Assembly: GCA_030704615.1 (NCBI GenBank)
Contig: CM060734.1
Location: 23,190,001-23,250,000 of the forward strand
Source of the DNA: Takakia lepidozioides
Taxonomy: Eukaryota > Streptophyta > Takakiopsida > Takakiales > Takakiaceae
Length of the DNA: 60,000 nt
Reading direction: 5' to 3'
Part shown: piece after piece, positions 1 through 12,767 of the stretch
How the letters are laid out: every line of letters starts with the position of its first letter
How positions within the stretch are numbered: position 1 is the stretch's first letter
The notes under the pieces: generated by a model
Database searches by the model: none
The model's input: the letters and a program-made list of their open reading frames with translations, nothing else
Told to the model about the DNA's origin: nothing
Position numbers and translations under genes: made by a program

Positions 1-743
1 TCTAAATTTGGAAATGCGGCAGATTAAACAAGTATTAAAATAATAGTTTTTTTTATTTGACCTTGCCGTTTTTGGACGTTCCAGATCATGTAATGCCGCG
101 AAGATATGTCGTCAGTAACAAGTCCGCTCATGGTTTTTTAGATCCGCTCATGGAAATAAGTGACCGTGCAACGGGAAATCCAGTATACCACTGCAAAAGG
201 ACGTCGCATACTGGCCTGTATAGAGTATTCCGCGGTTTTACATGCCTTAACATTGGAATGAAGCTGACCCTTTTGCCGCGATTGAACCAATGGAGTCTGC
301 ACCAATAGAGTCTGCAGTACTTCACAATTCTGTCTTCTTCGGGTATTCGGCGGGAAAGGTTTGCAACTGAACTGGGAAATAAGGTGCCGCATTAGGGTTG
401 GCACGTGCGAAATTTCGGAGCGGTTTGGTGTTGGCGAAGGCCGCCTCTACCAGTACCTACGACGATACTTGGAAATGCGGCGCCGCATTTCCTTGTCGGA
501 GGTCAAATGAGGAAAGCAAGTTTTCGGAAAGCAGAAAAACATGAACCCTCCAACATACAAAAATACATGCACGTGGAAACAAGTGAACGATATAGTAATA
601 TCTTAGTTCAAGCAAAACAGGTTACTGGTAGGCAAGACATATGTCGGACCTTTCTGTGGCCAGAGTCTGAGGTACTGGCAGCAGTACAGTTCTACTATCC
701 GAAAAGGATGGGCGTACCATTGTATTGGGACCGCAAGCCAAGC
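1..743. other. Left edge of element 1, no gene seen
   Basis: No convincing coding region is visible on either strand. Position 471-492 holds a perfect 22-bp palindrome of the type GGAAATGCGG-CG-CCGCATTTCC, and a broken half site lies near 8-20. Two GCTCATGG words near 125-155 resemble the repeated GCTCATGG words at the outer ends of the composite elements (16085-16164, 39540-39595, 57310-57374). This suggests subterminal DNA of element 1, but the true left terminus is not inside the window. Confidence 0.45.
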
Positions 744-3700
744 TCACTGGTCCCCTGGATCCATATTCAGAAGAGTGTGAACCTCCTGGGGGCTCAACCC
801 TGGTGCATGTATGAAGTGATGAGTTGTGGAATTACAACGGAGTCTCTTTAGGTACACGTAGTACAAATGCTTGCAAGGGCAGTATGATGCCCCCTTGTTC
901 GCCATGATCTGGAAGTCGGTGCAATTGCAGGTGGGTAATTCTGAAATGGTGATGGTGTACACCTCATTGCGAACAGCTGAGCCTGCCGTGGCCATCTGAT
1001 ACACACGCCCGAATCCTGGTGGGGGCACTTCTGTCGAGCTCTGGATTGTACAGTTCATCCGAAGTGCATTCCCCATCCTTGCCTCGTTCACTTTTGAGGG
1101 AGGTCGCCGCCTCTTCGGTTTCCCCCAACGGTGTGTAGGATGCTTAGAGCTGTCGTGTCCCATTGTTCTTGCTCTCACAGGGGTCGGTGGTGGAGGCTGT
1201 GGAAGCGGAAATAGTTGTCTGGGGACGTCAGTGCGCTGCACCATCCGAAATCCTGCGGCGGTAAGGGCGTCGGCCTCAACCTGACTCAGATCGCAGCCTG
1301 GTTCCACCGGCCACACCGGGGGAGCCTCTGGCATTGTTTGTATGCCGTACTTGAGCTTTCCATACACGCAAGTCATAATGTCGTGCCTGCAGAACCAGAA
1401 CTGGGTGGTTGTCGCCTCCGCAAACTTTGCATGGACAAATCTTCCTGTAAAAGTAGGAGCAGGGACAGCCCCATCTGGATTCCTCCTTATCATCTCTAAA
1501 CAACGTTGCCGTGTATCCACACGAATTGCGGAACACCTTCCTCGAAACGACGGCTTTGTGCGAGCAATTCTCCACTGTGATGCAGACACAGTCGTCTCCA
1601 CAATGGCTTGGCCATACTGCATAACAGCGGGCAGAATCTGGGGCAAGGGAGCGGTGGGAATTTCTCGCACGAAATCCCCGGTTGAAGGCGACGGCGATCT
1701 GGAATTTCTTGGGCTTCCACTGCTGGAAGACACATTGTGCGGCAACATGACGGGACCTCGAGGTGCTGTCCGAATGTTCCTGTCGGATCTCCAGGAATCC
1801 TCTTCGCACCCGGGTTCCTCTTCAATCCTCCGCCTCACAGGGCGAGTCCGGACGTCCCCCTCTAGGTGTTCACCTCTGCGGTGCAGAGGCGTCCCTTTGA
1901 TCTTCTCTCGCAATGCTGTCGCCCATTTCAGTGGATTCTTGGACCTCGAAGCTGTTCGTACCAACAATTCCTCCCTGTCCGGCCCAAAGCCCCATTGTTT
2001 GCCGCTCATGAACTTGTAGTACGTGGCTTACTGCATGATTGCTCTGTCGATGTCCTCCGTTGTGGCCGTCACTACGTCCACCAGATGTGCGGCAGAAGAC
2101 GCTTGCCAGGAGGAGTGGACCGATTCTGCCATATTCGTGTTCGGCATGTCCGTGTCGGAATCCAAGCACCGCTCCTAGAAGGACACAAACAATGGTGAGG
2201 GACCAATCGAAATGTCCGTAACAGAAAGACAAATGAACGAAAATGACAACAGCCTATCTCCCGCATGTACTGTCCGAACTGTCGATACCGAAAATGCCAC
2301 CACCCCAACCAGCTGTGCAATGCTTCTAGATTGGTTGTCTCCACTGCACCTGACGTGTTCCACCAAGCCTCGATGATAGCAAACTTAACCTCCGCGTCAT
2401 CAAATGTGGGTGCATCCTTCCACGCCGTACAAAGGACACGGTGTTCAGCTTGGAATGAGCTAGCAACAAATTTGGAAGTGTAGTGAGATAGACTCTGCAT
2501 CCAATGGAATCCATAGGATCTCTCTTTCCCCTCCATTGGAACATTGGGGTCCTCACCGTACACACGCCGCACCGCTGCCCAGTTGGCCTGAGCGTTGTCT
2601 GCCATGAATCCCCTGAAATTGGGCTCTGGCGATCCCGCCCTTGCCATCTGCTCGTTTATGCCCTCCCACAGATGCATCTTGGACTGTGTGTCCTCCCCTT
2701 TCATCTCGCAGATTGCAATCGTCATGAGCCTCTTGGAGTGATAGTCATAAACATGCGCACCCATAGTCACCCACTGATGGTTTGTAATTCGCTTGATGTG
2801 ATCAAACATCACCCAAGCATTCGACAAGTTTCCAGTTGTCATGCGAGTGACCAAGTCGACTCCACTCCCAGGCCCACATGTCGACATTTTGAAAATGTAA
2901 CAACGATCGGATTCGCTGCTTTGCCCTGGAAACCTGCTACCTTGGATGTAGTCATATCCAGTCATTCGTTTCACCTCCAGGATTGAGTACATGTCCGACC
3001 CCCTGCCGAACTCCTGCTTGCAAGATACGATGTGATTCCGCACATTCGGACTACAAACGTGCGAGACGGACTCCAAGAGGTCACGCATCTCATCTTCGGT
3101 CAAGGGCTCTCGGTCGGAACCATCTTCAGACATGATTTTGCCAAGAGCAATCTTGTGGGCTGCCTTCAGCTGAATCTGCTTTGGTCTGGCTCCGGGGCTC
3201 AATTTCACCTCCTCTTTTATGATGTCGTGTGCTTCCTGCACAGCCTCACGCATGTTGCCTCTCGCCAAGGGGTGGCAGTGGACCCCAACGTGTATGCAAG
3301 CTCTAGTCAAGTCCGGGAGCAAATGGATTACGTAATATTGCTTGGCTCTGCACATGGAATGCACGTCGGTGGTTCTTTGCAATGTGCACACTTGAAAGAA
3401 CCCGCAGGAGCTTGGCTGGAGACAATGAATGGATGATGCGTTGTGCCCGTCCAATCCGTCTCGTTTCTCCGCCCTCCTTTGGAGAGAAAGTGGAAGCAGG
3501 TGGGATTGAGGCACCTCAGCTTCCCCGCACATAGGACATATCGTACACGAACACCATCAGCAATTTTCGTGCTACTGGTCTTCGTCACACACCAGGGGTG
3601 TCCGTCATGCTTTCGATCCATGTCTGTTAACATCCCGGAGGCTTTGTTTGACGAAGAAACAGGTGGAAACTTGAAGATGACATTGCCATCGACTTCGGGA

Positions 3701-4554
3701 GGCAGAAACGTTACCTTTCTGACTGGGAATTTGGCATAGTCAAGAGCAGCCAGCTCGGAGCGAGAACCATCGAGGTGATGTTGTCGTAGGAGCTGCACAA
3801 TGGACCGGGTTGGAGTTATGCTCGAGGGCACATGCGTAGCACCTACAGAGACGTCCATGCCGGATTTGAACGACCGTGTGGAGGACTTGGGTACCTCAAT
3901 GCAATCATCTTCCTTGTCGGAAATGTCGAATACGTCCACACGAGAAGCTATGGAGGGTCTTGACGGTCCAGGTCGGGAATGATTATCGTTGCATACCTCT
4001 CTGTTGGCAGTGGCCGCCTGTCGGTTTCCGGACTCCTTTGTGGATGGTGTGGGCAGCGACTGATTCGGAAAGGGAATGGGCATTCCCACAGCTCGGTACA
4101 GGATGGGGTCTGATGGGGGTACGTGCCATTCGATTCCGCAACCTCTGTCGTTACCTAGCACGACAATGGTCTCGTCAACGTGTCCAGGAACATCCTTCCT
4201 TTCTTCTTCCAAATAAACTGTGCCCGGTTTGAGCTTGAATTTGGAACAAAGGTAAGTTTCAGTCACTCTGCAAAGTCCTCCCTCGTTTGGGATCCAGGCT
4301 CTCCCAAGTTGCGGAGGACAACAAACTATAGCGTAGGAATTCGGAGCCATCGAACACCGCACGAAGTTGGCAAGTGCGAGGTTCAGTATAGCGACAGACC
4401 AAGGCTCACAGGCACCATGCGCAGTCCATCGACGATTGGAAGTCGCACATTGAAGTGGAAAGTATTGTTTCAAGCTACATGCATGAAGGTGGGAGGTGTG
4501 ATTCCATAGCCAGTAAGTATGACAATGATGGCCGATTCGGCGACGAAATAACAT
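744..4554 (-). pseudogene. MULE-like transposase with SWIM zinc finger, copy 1 (broken)
   Basis: Reads right to left in three coding blocks. Block 1 (4554-3328) has an unknown N-terminal domain, then a cysteine/histidine region (HPWCVTK, CHF, FKCAHC) that looks like a zinc-binding module. Block 2 (about 3360-2265) carries the MULE-type catalytic core, with YDYHSKRLMTIA, GFMADNAQANW and FHWMQSL. Block 3 (about 2175-744) ends in a SWIM finger, CNC then CPCKH. Comparison with the relative at 51556-55296 shows a 1-bp deletion near 3357-3362, a stop at 2028-2030 where the relative has CAA, and an intron near 2175-2265 whose donor has GAG-AT where the relative has CAA-GT. The family role is cut-and-paste transposition in the nucleus; this copy is unlikely to be active. 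It is divergent from the methyltransferase gene, with the palindrome array between them. Confidence 0.85.
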
Positions 4555-4786
4555 CTCCTGACAGTTTCTCCTGAGGGTGGATCCAGCAGTATTCTCGGTG
4601 CAGACAGGAACGTTCGCACTGACAAGTGCCAGTACTGTGAGTTAAAACGGTCAGACAACCAAGTTGTGCTCATCAAGACTGGCCGCAATTGTGTTGTTTC
4701 GGAACAATGCAACCCATTCAGGTTCAGCATGTGGAAATGAGGTTCCAAATTTCCCGTCCCGAGTGATTCTTTCGATTGCTGCTGGA

Positions 4787-6326
4787 CGGAAATACGGCGC
4801 CGCATTTCCGTATTGCATCTTGGTCATGCTCCAGAGCGACGGAAATGCGGCACCGAGTTTCCATCCGGGGGAAACCTTTATACTCTCCAGAACGGAAATG
4901 CGGTAACACATTTCCATCCAGCAAGCACCGTATGTGAAGGTGGTACGGAAATGCAGTACCGCATTTCCGTTCTGATTGAGAATTATGAACAACGGGAACA
5001 GAAATGCGGCACCGCATTTCCGTCACAGTCGCACCTTCCGACATACCAGAACAGAAATACGGCGCAACATTTCCGTTTTATATCTGACGCATGGAGCTGA
5101 GGGATAGAAATGTTGCACCACATTTCCGTCCTCACAAGACATTCATACTCTCCAGAACGGAAATGCGGTAACGCATTTCCATCCAACAAGCACGATATGT
5201 GAAGGTGGAACGGAAATGCGGTACCGCATTTCCGTTCTGATTGAGAATTATGAACAACGGGAACAGAAATGCGGCACCGCATTTCCGTCCGAGTCGCACT
5301 TTCCGACATTCCAGAACGGAAATGCGGCGCCGCATTTCCATTTTGTATCTGATGCCTGGAGCCGAGTGCAATTCCGACCGCTTGAGACATTCATACTATC
5401 CAGAACGGAAATGCGGTACCGCATTTCTGTTCTGACTGAAAATCGTGAACCATCGGAACTGAAATGCGGCAGCGCATTTCCATCCGAGTCGCACCTCCCA
5501 ACATTCCAGTACGCAAATGCGGCACCGCATTTCCGTTCTGATGAAAAATCGTGAAACATCAGAACTGAAATGCGGTACCGCATTTCCGTCGGAGTCACAC
5601 CTTCCGACATTCCAAAACGGAAATGCGGCGCCGCATTTCCGTTTTGTATGTGAGGCATGGAGCTGTGGAACGAAAATGCGGCACCGCATTTCCGCCAGGG
5701 TCAGACCTTAATACTCTACAGAACGGAAATGCGCTACCGCATTTCCGTTCTGATTGAAAATCGTGAACAACGGGAATAGAAATGCGGCACCGCATTTCCG
5801 TCCGAGTTGCACCTTCCGACATTCTAGAACGGAAATGCGGCGCCGCATTTCCGTTTTGTATATGAGGCCTAGAGCTATGGGACGGAAATGTGGTGCCGCA
5901 TTTCCATCCATGTGAGACCATCAAACTTTCCAGACCGGAAATGCGGCACCGCATTTCTGTTCAGGTGAGACCTCTATACTTTCCCGAACGGAAATGTGGC
6001 ACGACATTTCCGTTCATCAACTAAGGTATGTGAAGGGGGAATGGAAATGCGGTACCGTATTTCCGTTCAGATTGAAAATCAGGAACCACGGGAACTAAAA
6101 TGTTGTGCCGCATTTCCGTCCGAATCGTACCTTTCGACATTCCAGAACGGAAATGCGGCGCCGCATTTCCCTTTTGTATCTCACATATGGAGCTGTGGGA
6201 CGGAAATGTGGCACCCTATTTCCGTTCAACAACTAAGGTATGTGAAGGTGGAACGGAAATGCGGTGCCGCATTTTCTTCCAACAAGTACGGATATGGTAC
6301 TTAACGGAAATGCGGCGCCGCATTCG
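4787..6326. repeat. 53-bp phased palindrome array of element 1
   Basis: About 29 near-palindromes, best form ACGGAAATGCGGC then GCCGCATTTCCGT (26 bp), separated by about 29-bp spacers. I located the symmetry centres by eye at 4798.5, 4851.5, 4904.5, 4957.5, 5010.5 and so on: the step is exactly 53 bp for every neighbouring pair from 4798.5 to 6265.5 except one 89-bp gap at 5328.5-5417.5, where a unit has decayed; the last step is 51. Spacers fall into about five recurring sequence classes in a repeated order, giving a roughly 265-bp higher-order repeat. The two central bases are always CG, CA, TG or TA. The array separates the start of the transposase (4554, minus) from exon 1 of the methyltransferase gene (6764, plus), where a shared regulatory region would be expected. 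Confidence 0.95.
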
Positions 6327-6763
6327 CATTTTCACTCCAACTCATCAGACGCTGGGACGGAAATGCCTTGAAATGTGAACACGTGGAGCAACGGAATTGC
6401 GGCACATGTCTGCACTCTATCTGACTGAAGTAGCATGAGGCGGCGCGGCCTGACCGTTGGATAATGATGTTTGTTTTTCGGATGGCAGGCGTACCCTGAA
6501 CGATTCGAATTTTGTAATGACGCAAAGTCCACGAGGAGACACTTTCGTCCAACCCTTTCGAACCCAAGTGGTGCATCACCGCCGTTTCATCTACTTTTGT
6601 CGTGTCTCCTCAGTCACCCCTCTCGCGCCCTTTCCATCTGCACTCTTTGCCCCTTTTCCTTGTCTCTGTTCTTCTTATGCTCGAACCTGAGAGGGGGGGA
6701 GTTCGTGCACCAGACAGGAGACCTCGTTGCAAGCTCCAAAAATTATACTTCGGACGTAGGCCA
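6327..6763. other. Presumed 5' region of ParB-methyltransferase gene
   Basis: No gene of its own is recognised. The segment lies between the last palindrome and the proposed first ATG at 6764. A pyrimidine-rich stretch (about 6590-6680, many CTC and CCTT runs) precedes the coding exon, as in many plant-type leaders. No clear TATA box could be assigned. Confidence 0.35.
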
Positions 6764-9750
6764 ATGCCGAAGGGGAGGAAGCAGATGCGTCTACAGGAGG
6801 AGATTGTCATCTCCGAGCAGCAGGCCACTCAGGCAACCCAGCCACCAGTGAGAGCTCCATGCGATCGGATTGCGCGCAGCTGATCGAGCACCGAACCCCC
6901 CATTTCGCTTCTGAAATTCTTAGACTGAATGCTAGGAGACTTGAATGCAGAACATGTTTGCATGCCTAACAGGAAAGGTGGACGTGCTGGAGGGATCGCA
7001 GGAATCCGAAGAGCCGTAGGAAGAGTCCGTGGAGCTAGCTGCAGCACATACACCCACTCGATCCCCGAGCGCGGGTATTCCTGCCGGGCCTAGCCCGTGC
7101 GTTTCAAAGACGCGGCTTTGAAGGGCAAGTTCAAAGCCCCAGAGATCGACTCACGTTCTTCGGTCATGGAGAATTGCCAGCAGGGGTCGGGCCCTTCTCC
7201 AGCAAAGTCGAAGAAGAAGTAGACCGTCCCTCTACTGGTTTCTGAACCGGCTCAGGCCGTTTCACCCCCACCAACGCGAATGAAGCAGCAGGGTAAAAGA
7301 CAGATTCAATTGCAGCAGACACCTTCACCTGCAAGGATGAGGAAGCAGAAGGCAATCAGGGCGACGGCCGAACAATCTCCCGCAAAACCGCTTCCACGAG
7401 CTGAAGCTCAGTTCCTGGAGGATTTCCCGCCTGCAGATGTTGGGGCCGTCTCTGCTGCAGCGAAGGCAATGGGATCGACCGTTTCTATCGATTTGGTACC
7501 GGAGGAGGGTGCTGCCGCTCAACGTTCGCAGCAAGACCTCACCACCAATGAGCAAGCAGGCCCGGAGGAGGCCTCTGCAATGGCAGAATTGCCCGCAAAC
7601 AGGCCCCAGAGTGCAGCTCCAGTTGAGGATGCTCCAGCTGCTCAGCCACTACCGGCACCTACAGACATGTCTCCGGAGGATTTCAAAAGTGCAGCGGATA
7701 AAATGCTGGAGGAGACACACAGTAGCATTGGCAGAGTTCTGGGCAGCAGGGTATTCCAGCGGACTCTTCGAATCCCACTCTGTCGCATGGTCTCCCTTCC
7801 CATCGTCAGGCAGGCCCTTCCCGGAGATGTGGATAAGCTGAAGTTCGCATTTCGAGAAGGGTACCGTCTGGGATCGGCAGCGTTTTACGTTTCCATTGAG
7901 AATGAGGATGGCGAAACTCGTGGACCCACTGCCGATGAATTGTCAACGTGGGATACCCACTGGCACACTCGCAACGACGAATTCGAGGCGACGCTGAAGG
8001 GTGATCCAGACTTCGGCCATATGTCGGGTAAAATGTTCTTTGTGTGGGACGGGAATCACCGACTTCTTGCCTGGTGGGAGTACATCAAGCAGAACCATGC
8101 CAAGCACATTGGCTGGCATTACATGGTGGAGTGTGTCATCCTGAAGGTGAAGGCGGCAGACTCCTCCCTGCTTAAGAATGCCATGGCGGACCTCAACTCG
8201 TAAGATACTCATACCCTCCCTAGCACGTTCGAAATGCGGTGCCGTATTTCGGTTCCATTCTGGTTTGTTTCCGTGCTTCCGTGTACTGAACTGGAGAGTG
8301 TGCCTTGCAGGGTCACTGAGAATGCGTACGTGCATACCCACATGGCACATATGCTGTACAGGGTGAGGAAAACTGGTCTTACTGATCCGCAGATGTTTGC
8401 GGAAATGCTGGAGCCCGAGCTCATTCAGAAAGCCGTTGCAAAAACAGACCGGACATGGTATCGTCTCACTATGGATGGAATGGTGGAGGTGATATACGAA
8501 GTAAGTCGTCCTCAAATTTCCCTCTGCTCATCCTTCCCCAATTTCCAGTAATCTTTCCACATGAATCGAATGTAACGCTTCTGCATGTTTTTGTTGGCAG
8601 TCAAACATCAAGCTGGATTTGGCCCATGCCAAACGCTTCTTCATGGAAAGTGAGGGGCAGGTGAAAACGTTGCAGTCATTGACTGAGCACTTGAAGGAAG
8701 CCGGTGTCAAGTCCAGAACCAAATACAAGTCAAAGCTTGTGAAGCTAGTGGCAATTGCAGATCCGGCACTTGGAAAGGACTTCATCCCCGAGATTGCAAA
8801 ACACTATTCTCGGGCCATGTAGCCGACCATGCAATTGGAGAAACTGCATCACCTCTCAACGGCATGTGTGGAGGCGAAAGAGAAGGTGAGGTTTCAATGC
8901 ACTGAAGTTCCTTCCTAGCAATAGCCATCTCTTCCAGCTCCTGACATTGGATCGGAAATGGCAGACACGGTGGCTGTCGATCTGGAATGCATCCGAGAGC
9001 ATAAGGACAATGTGGTCTTTTCCACTCGAAGTTTCCGACCCTGCAGTGGATGTGTGGCTCAACCGCATGACTTGGTGGTTCCAGGTAATTCAAGGTACTT
9101 CCCCAGATTTGCTTTTCTGAAATGAATTCCTTGAACTGCTACGTGACAATGCATTTGGGAATCGCAGGTAATGTCGAATGCGAAGGAGCAAGTCGTAATG
9201 CACACAAATTCATTTGGCTTGTACGTCAAATGGGATGGAACACAGACATTGGAAGACTACGTGACACGTTTCAGATGTGCGTACAAAGACAACCTCTTCG
9301 CCAGAGAGCTACAGACAGCAAGAAGGAGCGTGGAGTTTACACATCAGGAGGGAGCGGGAAAAGCTGCAATGCGAATTGTTTACAGGTGAAGCACAGCTGC
9401 CCTTGTATGCGAAGCCTGGTTACGAGGTTTGTCTCGGAAATGCGGCACCGCATTCGCATTTTATTTTTTCGTTAGCACTCTGCGAGTAGGTTCGTCCAAT
9501 CTTATGCTCACGCATGCTGACTGCCTTGCAGGTATATGAAATACGTGCTCCTTCAGACAGGGGCCCTGGCTCAAGAGCCCCCGTTCTTCATGGCCTGGAC
9601 CGTGGCGGGCCCAAGCTGTGTCTACACACCCGAGATGCAGAAACAATGGCATGCCGCACATCTCGTTGGATGCCCCTGGTACCTGGATATGTCTGGCGGT
9701 ATTGTTGACGAGTCTGAGAAAGATCTGCACGCCTTGGCAGAAGAGAAGAG

Positions 9751-11330
9751 CATTTCTTTACATAAAGAACATCACCAAAGCAGGGTTACGGACTGATATT
9801 TGGCAGCTTATACAACAGGGGGTAATCAGCTGCCCTATTTTGCACATCAAGTCACTTATTGACACCATGTTTTTTGCCCCCTGATCTGTTTTAGATCTGG
9901 GGCTGGTGTGTAATTTCAATGACAGGGTAGAGTAATATTCCGAACGTCCTGAACTCCTTATTTGTATAGGTAAGAGGTGTGCCAATGACTTGGGAACAGT
10001 GCAAGTATTATTCCATGCCCCAAGACCAAGTTCTATGTCTGGGGTAGGGAAATCATTACCATAACAAGAGATAGTCGCCCTAATGATTGTCATAAAGTAA
10101 CAATCGGGAAATCTTATATCAAACTTTTAGTGTTTACCCACCCCTTGTTTTGGGTAAAACATGTGTACAAAACCAAAGGGGGCAGGTATTGGGACTTAGG
10201 TAATGAAGTCTGGCAGGGGTTTACCACCTGGTTATATTCAGACAAAACATCTACCAGCAGCATATCATAATTGGGTATTTTTTATGGTGCTATAAAGAGC
10301 AAAGCCATAACCAGGAGAAACATAGAAACATTTGAGCCAAAGAAATGGAACTCATTCTTATCATAAGGTATCTAAATCTGACATAAGGCATCGGCTACGG
10401 GGGACCGGCAAACAAGAGTAATGTGCATTGACCGGATCATGTATTAGGTGTACACGTCTACTCCAGCAAGCTGTCTTACCGAGGCCTAGCTCAAAACTTC
10501 AGCATTCATAAGCCCTATAGATGTTCTATGCTTATCTTAGGTACCTTCAAGGATGCCTTGCTCTCCATGCCCAATTAGCCAACATATTTTTGCTGGAGAA
10601 GATCTTACCTTATGAAGGACTTGCTTGCTCCACACCGTGGTCATGGCGGGAGAGGAGGCTGATATCTCATGGCTTTGGCCTTCCCATTGCCTTGGGTTCA
10701 TCACTTCAATCAGGAACATATTTGATAACCTTTTGTCATGCTCAGACCAAGGTGTTAGTAAATCAAACATAAAACTGAAAAACAGAAGGGAGATTGGTTG
10801 ATAATGTGTACAAGAACCACCAAGTACACTGGTCTAAATCAGAGAGGGAAGATACTTATGTCTCGTCGAGACATGGACAAAGACCTGACAAGGTCATTGT
10901 AAAATTAACGACAAATCGGCCTCATTATCAACCATTCTTCATTCACAAGTCAGCTTTATGACAAATCCCAGACTTCAAAGTCAACGAAGTCTCTGGGTGG
11001 GGGGGGTGGGAAAAATTAGAGACTCGATTACCACTGTTCATAGCAGGAAACCGTTGTTCAGCATGCTAAAAAGTGCCATTCATGACATGCCATGTCATTC
11101 AGTCTGTATTTTTTGGTCAGCTTACATACCAAGGCATAACCAACCATCCTAATTTATCGTTGGCCCAAAAACTAGTATAGTTTTGGGTTCTTTGTATCAC
11201 GGGACATACCAAAGCGACTGAGCAGTAAGTATCCATGTCCAAATAAAGATCCATTGATCACTGTTCATGGCTGGAAATGTCTGTTTGTCTTAAAGAAGCC
11301 ATTTATGATCATAGAAGGCTTAAGAATTCT
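9751..11330. other. Orphan segment inside the insert of copy A
   Basis: About 1.58 kb with no counterpart in copy B and no recognised coding region on either strand. It is more AT-rich than its surroundings and has no palindromes of either element type. It forms the left part of the 3.94-kb insertion that splits exon 7 of copy A. It may be an unrelated mobile fragment or filler acquired during the rearrangement. I see no terminal repeats. Confidence 0.4.
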
Positions 11331-11909
11331 TCTGCATGGGTGCCCGTCGTAGCTGGGAAAATCGGAATCAAGGATGCGCAGGAGCCATGGACTCCTCAAA
11401 CCAAGATCGTCACCCCGCTCGAAGGCGTACTGGCCTGGGAGATACTCAAAAGCGGACAATGTTTCCACATTTGAACCAGTATCTTCTGTGTAATCTGTGT
11501 ACCAGATAACGATGTCTCCCGATGTGGCCGAATACATTGCATAATCGATGCCTCCATAAGGGCAGTCGTCCCGGTTCCGGAAGCACGGCATCCTTGCAAA
11601 GGAGGACCTGAGGACGTCTTTGATGCCGATGACAATGACCTTGCAGACAGCAACGAAGCCCTTAGATTTTGGAAATGATGCGAAGCGGAAGAGCAGTCCG
11701 GGCTCAAATAATGGAGCATCTGCGTCCCACGCACCCACCGACGGAGGTGTAACGTGTTCATGACGCCCATACCTCTTTCTCATCCACGGGGTATAGGTTG
11801 AGATATGCCACCGAAGTCCATCCCCGGATGGAAATTCGGCGCCGCATTTACATTTAAGGGGGGATGGACTTTGTCGTGTCGAGTGGCTATCGGCCCACCT
11901 GGCAGTCAT
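11331..11909 (-). pseudogene. Small accessory protein family, copy a (N-terminal part, inverted)
   Basis: Encodes the front half of the accessory family, with SSFARMPCFRNRDDCPYGG, SGDIVIWYTDYTEDTG, FERGDDLGLRSPW and LRILDSDFPSYDGHP. It is nearly identical to the first half of the copy at 38280-39131 but lies on the opposite strand, and it is cut at about 11331 where homology with copy B ends. The missing second half sits at 15410-15703 in this element, so an inversion has split the gene. Function is unknown; I recognise no catalytic motif. A palindrome-like site of the element 1 type lies at about 11826-11850. Confidence 0.6.
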
Positions 11910-12113
11910 TGCCCATAGTTTGCATGGCAGGGTAGGAAACTGAAACGGCTACATTCATAGAGCAGCCAATCTTCATCCGTCCAGGATCCTGTAGGGGGGA
12001 AATTTAAATGTGCCCTGGAGTGTTTGTGAGGAATTGTTGCGTTAGCTTGAACTTTTTCCAACCACCGCGCTGCTGTCATTGAGCGTACTCCAGTACTCCG
12101 GTACTTTTCAAGG

Positions 12114-12692
12114 ATGCCGTGCCACCGAACTCCAGCCGACTGCCCTTATCATGGCCACGATTATGCTAAATTCAAACCAGAATCAGGAGACATCATTGTC
12201 TGGCTCTCTGTTTTCACAGACGCTGCTGGAATCAAGCAAGAGTCTTTGCGCGCAATGGAGTATCTGGAGGGCTATTACCGCTTTGAGCGAGGTGAGGGCG
12301 AGGGTCAATGCGGTCCGTGGGTCCTGAAAATTGTTGACCTCGATATACCAAGCTGGAAAGGGATGCCGGACAGATCACGCACGGCCTCGCTTTGGCGCTA
12401 GAACTGCTGCCAGTGGACCAGGGAGGACGGCACTGGGGAAAACTATATACGTGCAGATCACTCCGCTCTTCCAGTGTATGGAGACATTCGGCTGAGTTGC
12501 AAAGACGAATCGCACGGGCACATGAGGCCCACAGTGACCTTGTCAATGTATGATGGTGGTATCATTGATGGACATGACATTGTCGTCGGCTCCAGCAAGG
12601 GCAGCAGAACGACCGAATTGCAGTTTACCTCGAGGTGCCGCAGCAGTAATGAGCTTGTTTTGAGGGGTATCGAAGTTCCGTCGACTTGGTGA
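12114..12692 (+). pseudogene. Small accessory protein family, copy b
   Basis: About 193 codons showing the whole core of the accessory family: ADCPYHGHDY, SGDIIVW, YYRFERGEG, then NCCQWT, VYGDIR, MYDGGIIDGHDIVV and ELVLRGIEVPS. A TAG at 12399-12401 stands where relatives have tryptophan (LLRWNCC), so one G-to-A change inactivates it; the rest of the frame is open. An AATAAA follows at 12762. In unit B this copy has been deleted. The order palindromes, gene b, gene a in inverted orientation matches what an inversion of the unit B layout would give. Function unknown. Confidence 0.6.
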
Positions 12693-12761
12693 AGCCCATG
12701 TAGAAGGAGGAAGGGCTTAGTTTTGTCTGCAGTTGGTAAATGTGAGACATCGTGTCCGATC

Positions 12762-12767
12762 AATAAA
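12762..12767 (+). promoter_or_regulatory. Polyadenylation signal of accessory copy b
   Basis: AATAAA in the context GATCAATAAACCC, about 70 bp after the stop codon. Copies c, d and e of the family share the context GGATCAATAAAAA, so the 3' end is conserved along with the protein. Confidence 0.5.

Noticed and set aside
1342-2019. Long plus-strand frame of 225 codons
   Set aside because: Lies antisense to the transposase C-terminal block, which has the recognisable SWIM motif and a homologous copy; the plus frame has none.
4787-6326. CRISPR-like array (palindromic repeats with about 29-bp spacers)
   Set aside because: The host is eukaryotic, no cas genes are present, and the spacers recur in a fixed order as a higher-order repeat rather than being unique.
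4651-6378. Many overlapping open frames with repeated peptides such as GNAAPHFR, MRCRISV and KCGTAFPS
   Set aside because: They are translations of the palindrome repeat in several frames and on both strands; no codon-level conservation or known domain.
9458-10100. Short minus-strand frames in 9.46-10.1 kb
   Set aside because: No homologous copy, no motif, compositionally like random open frames.
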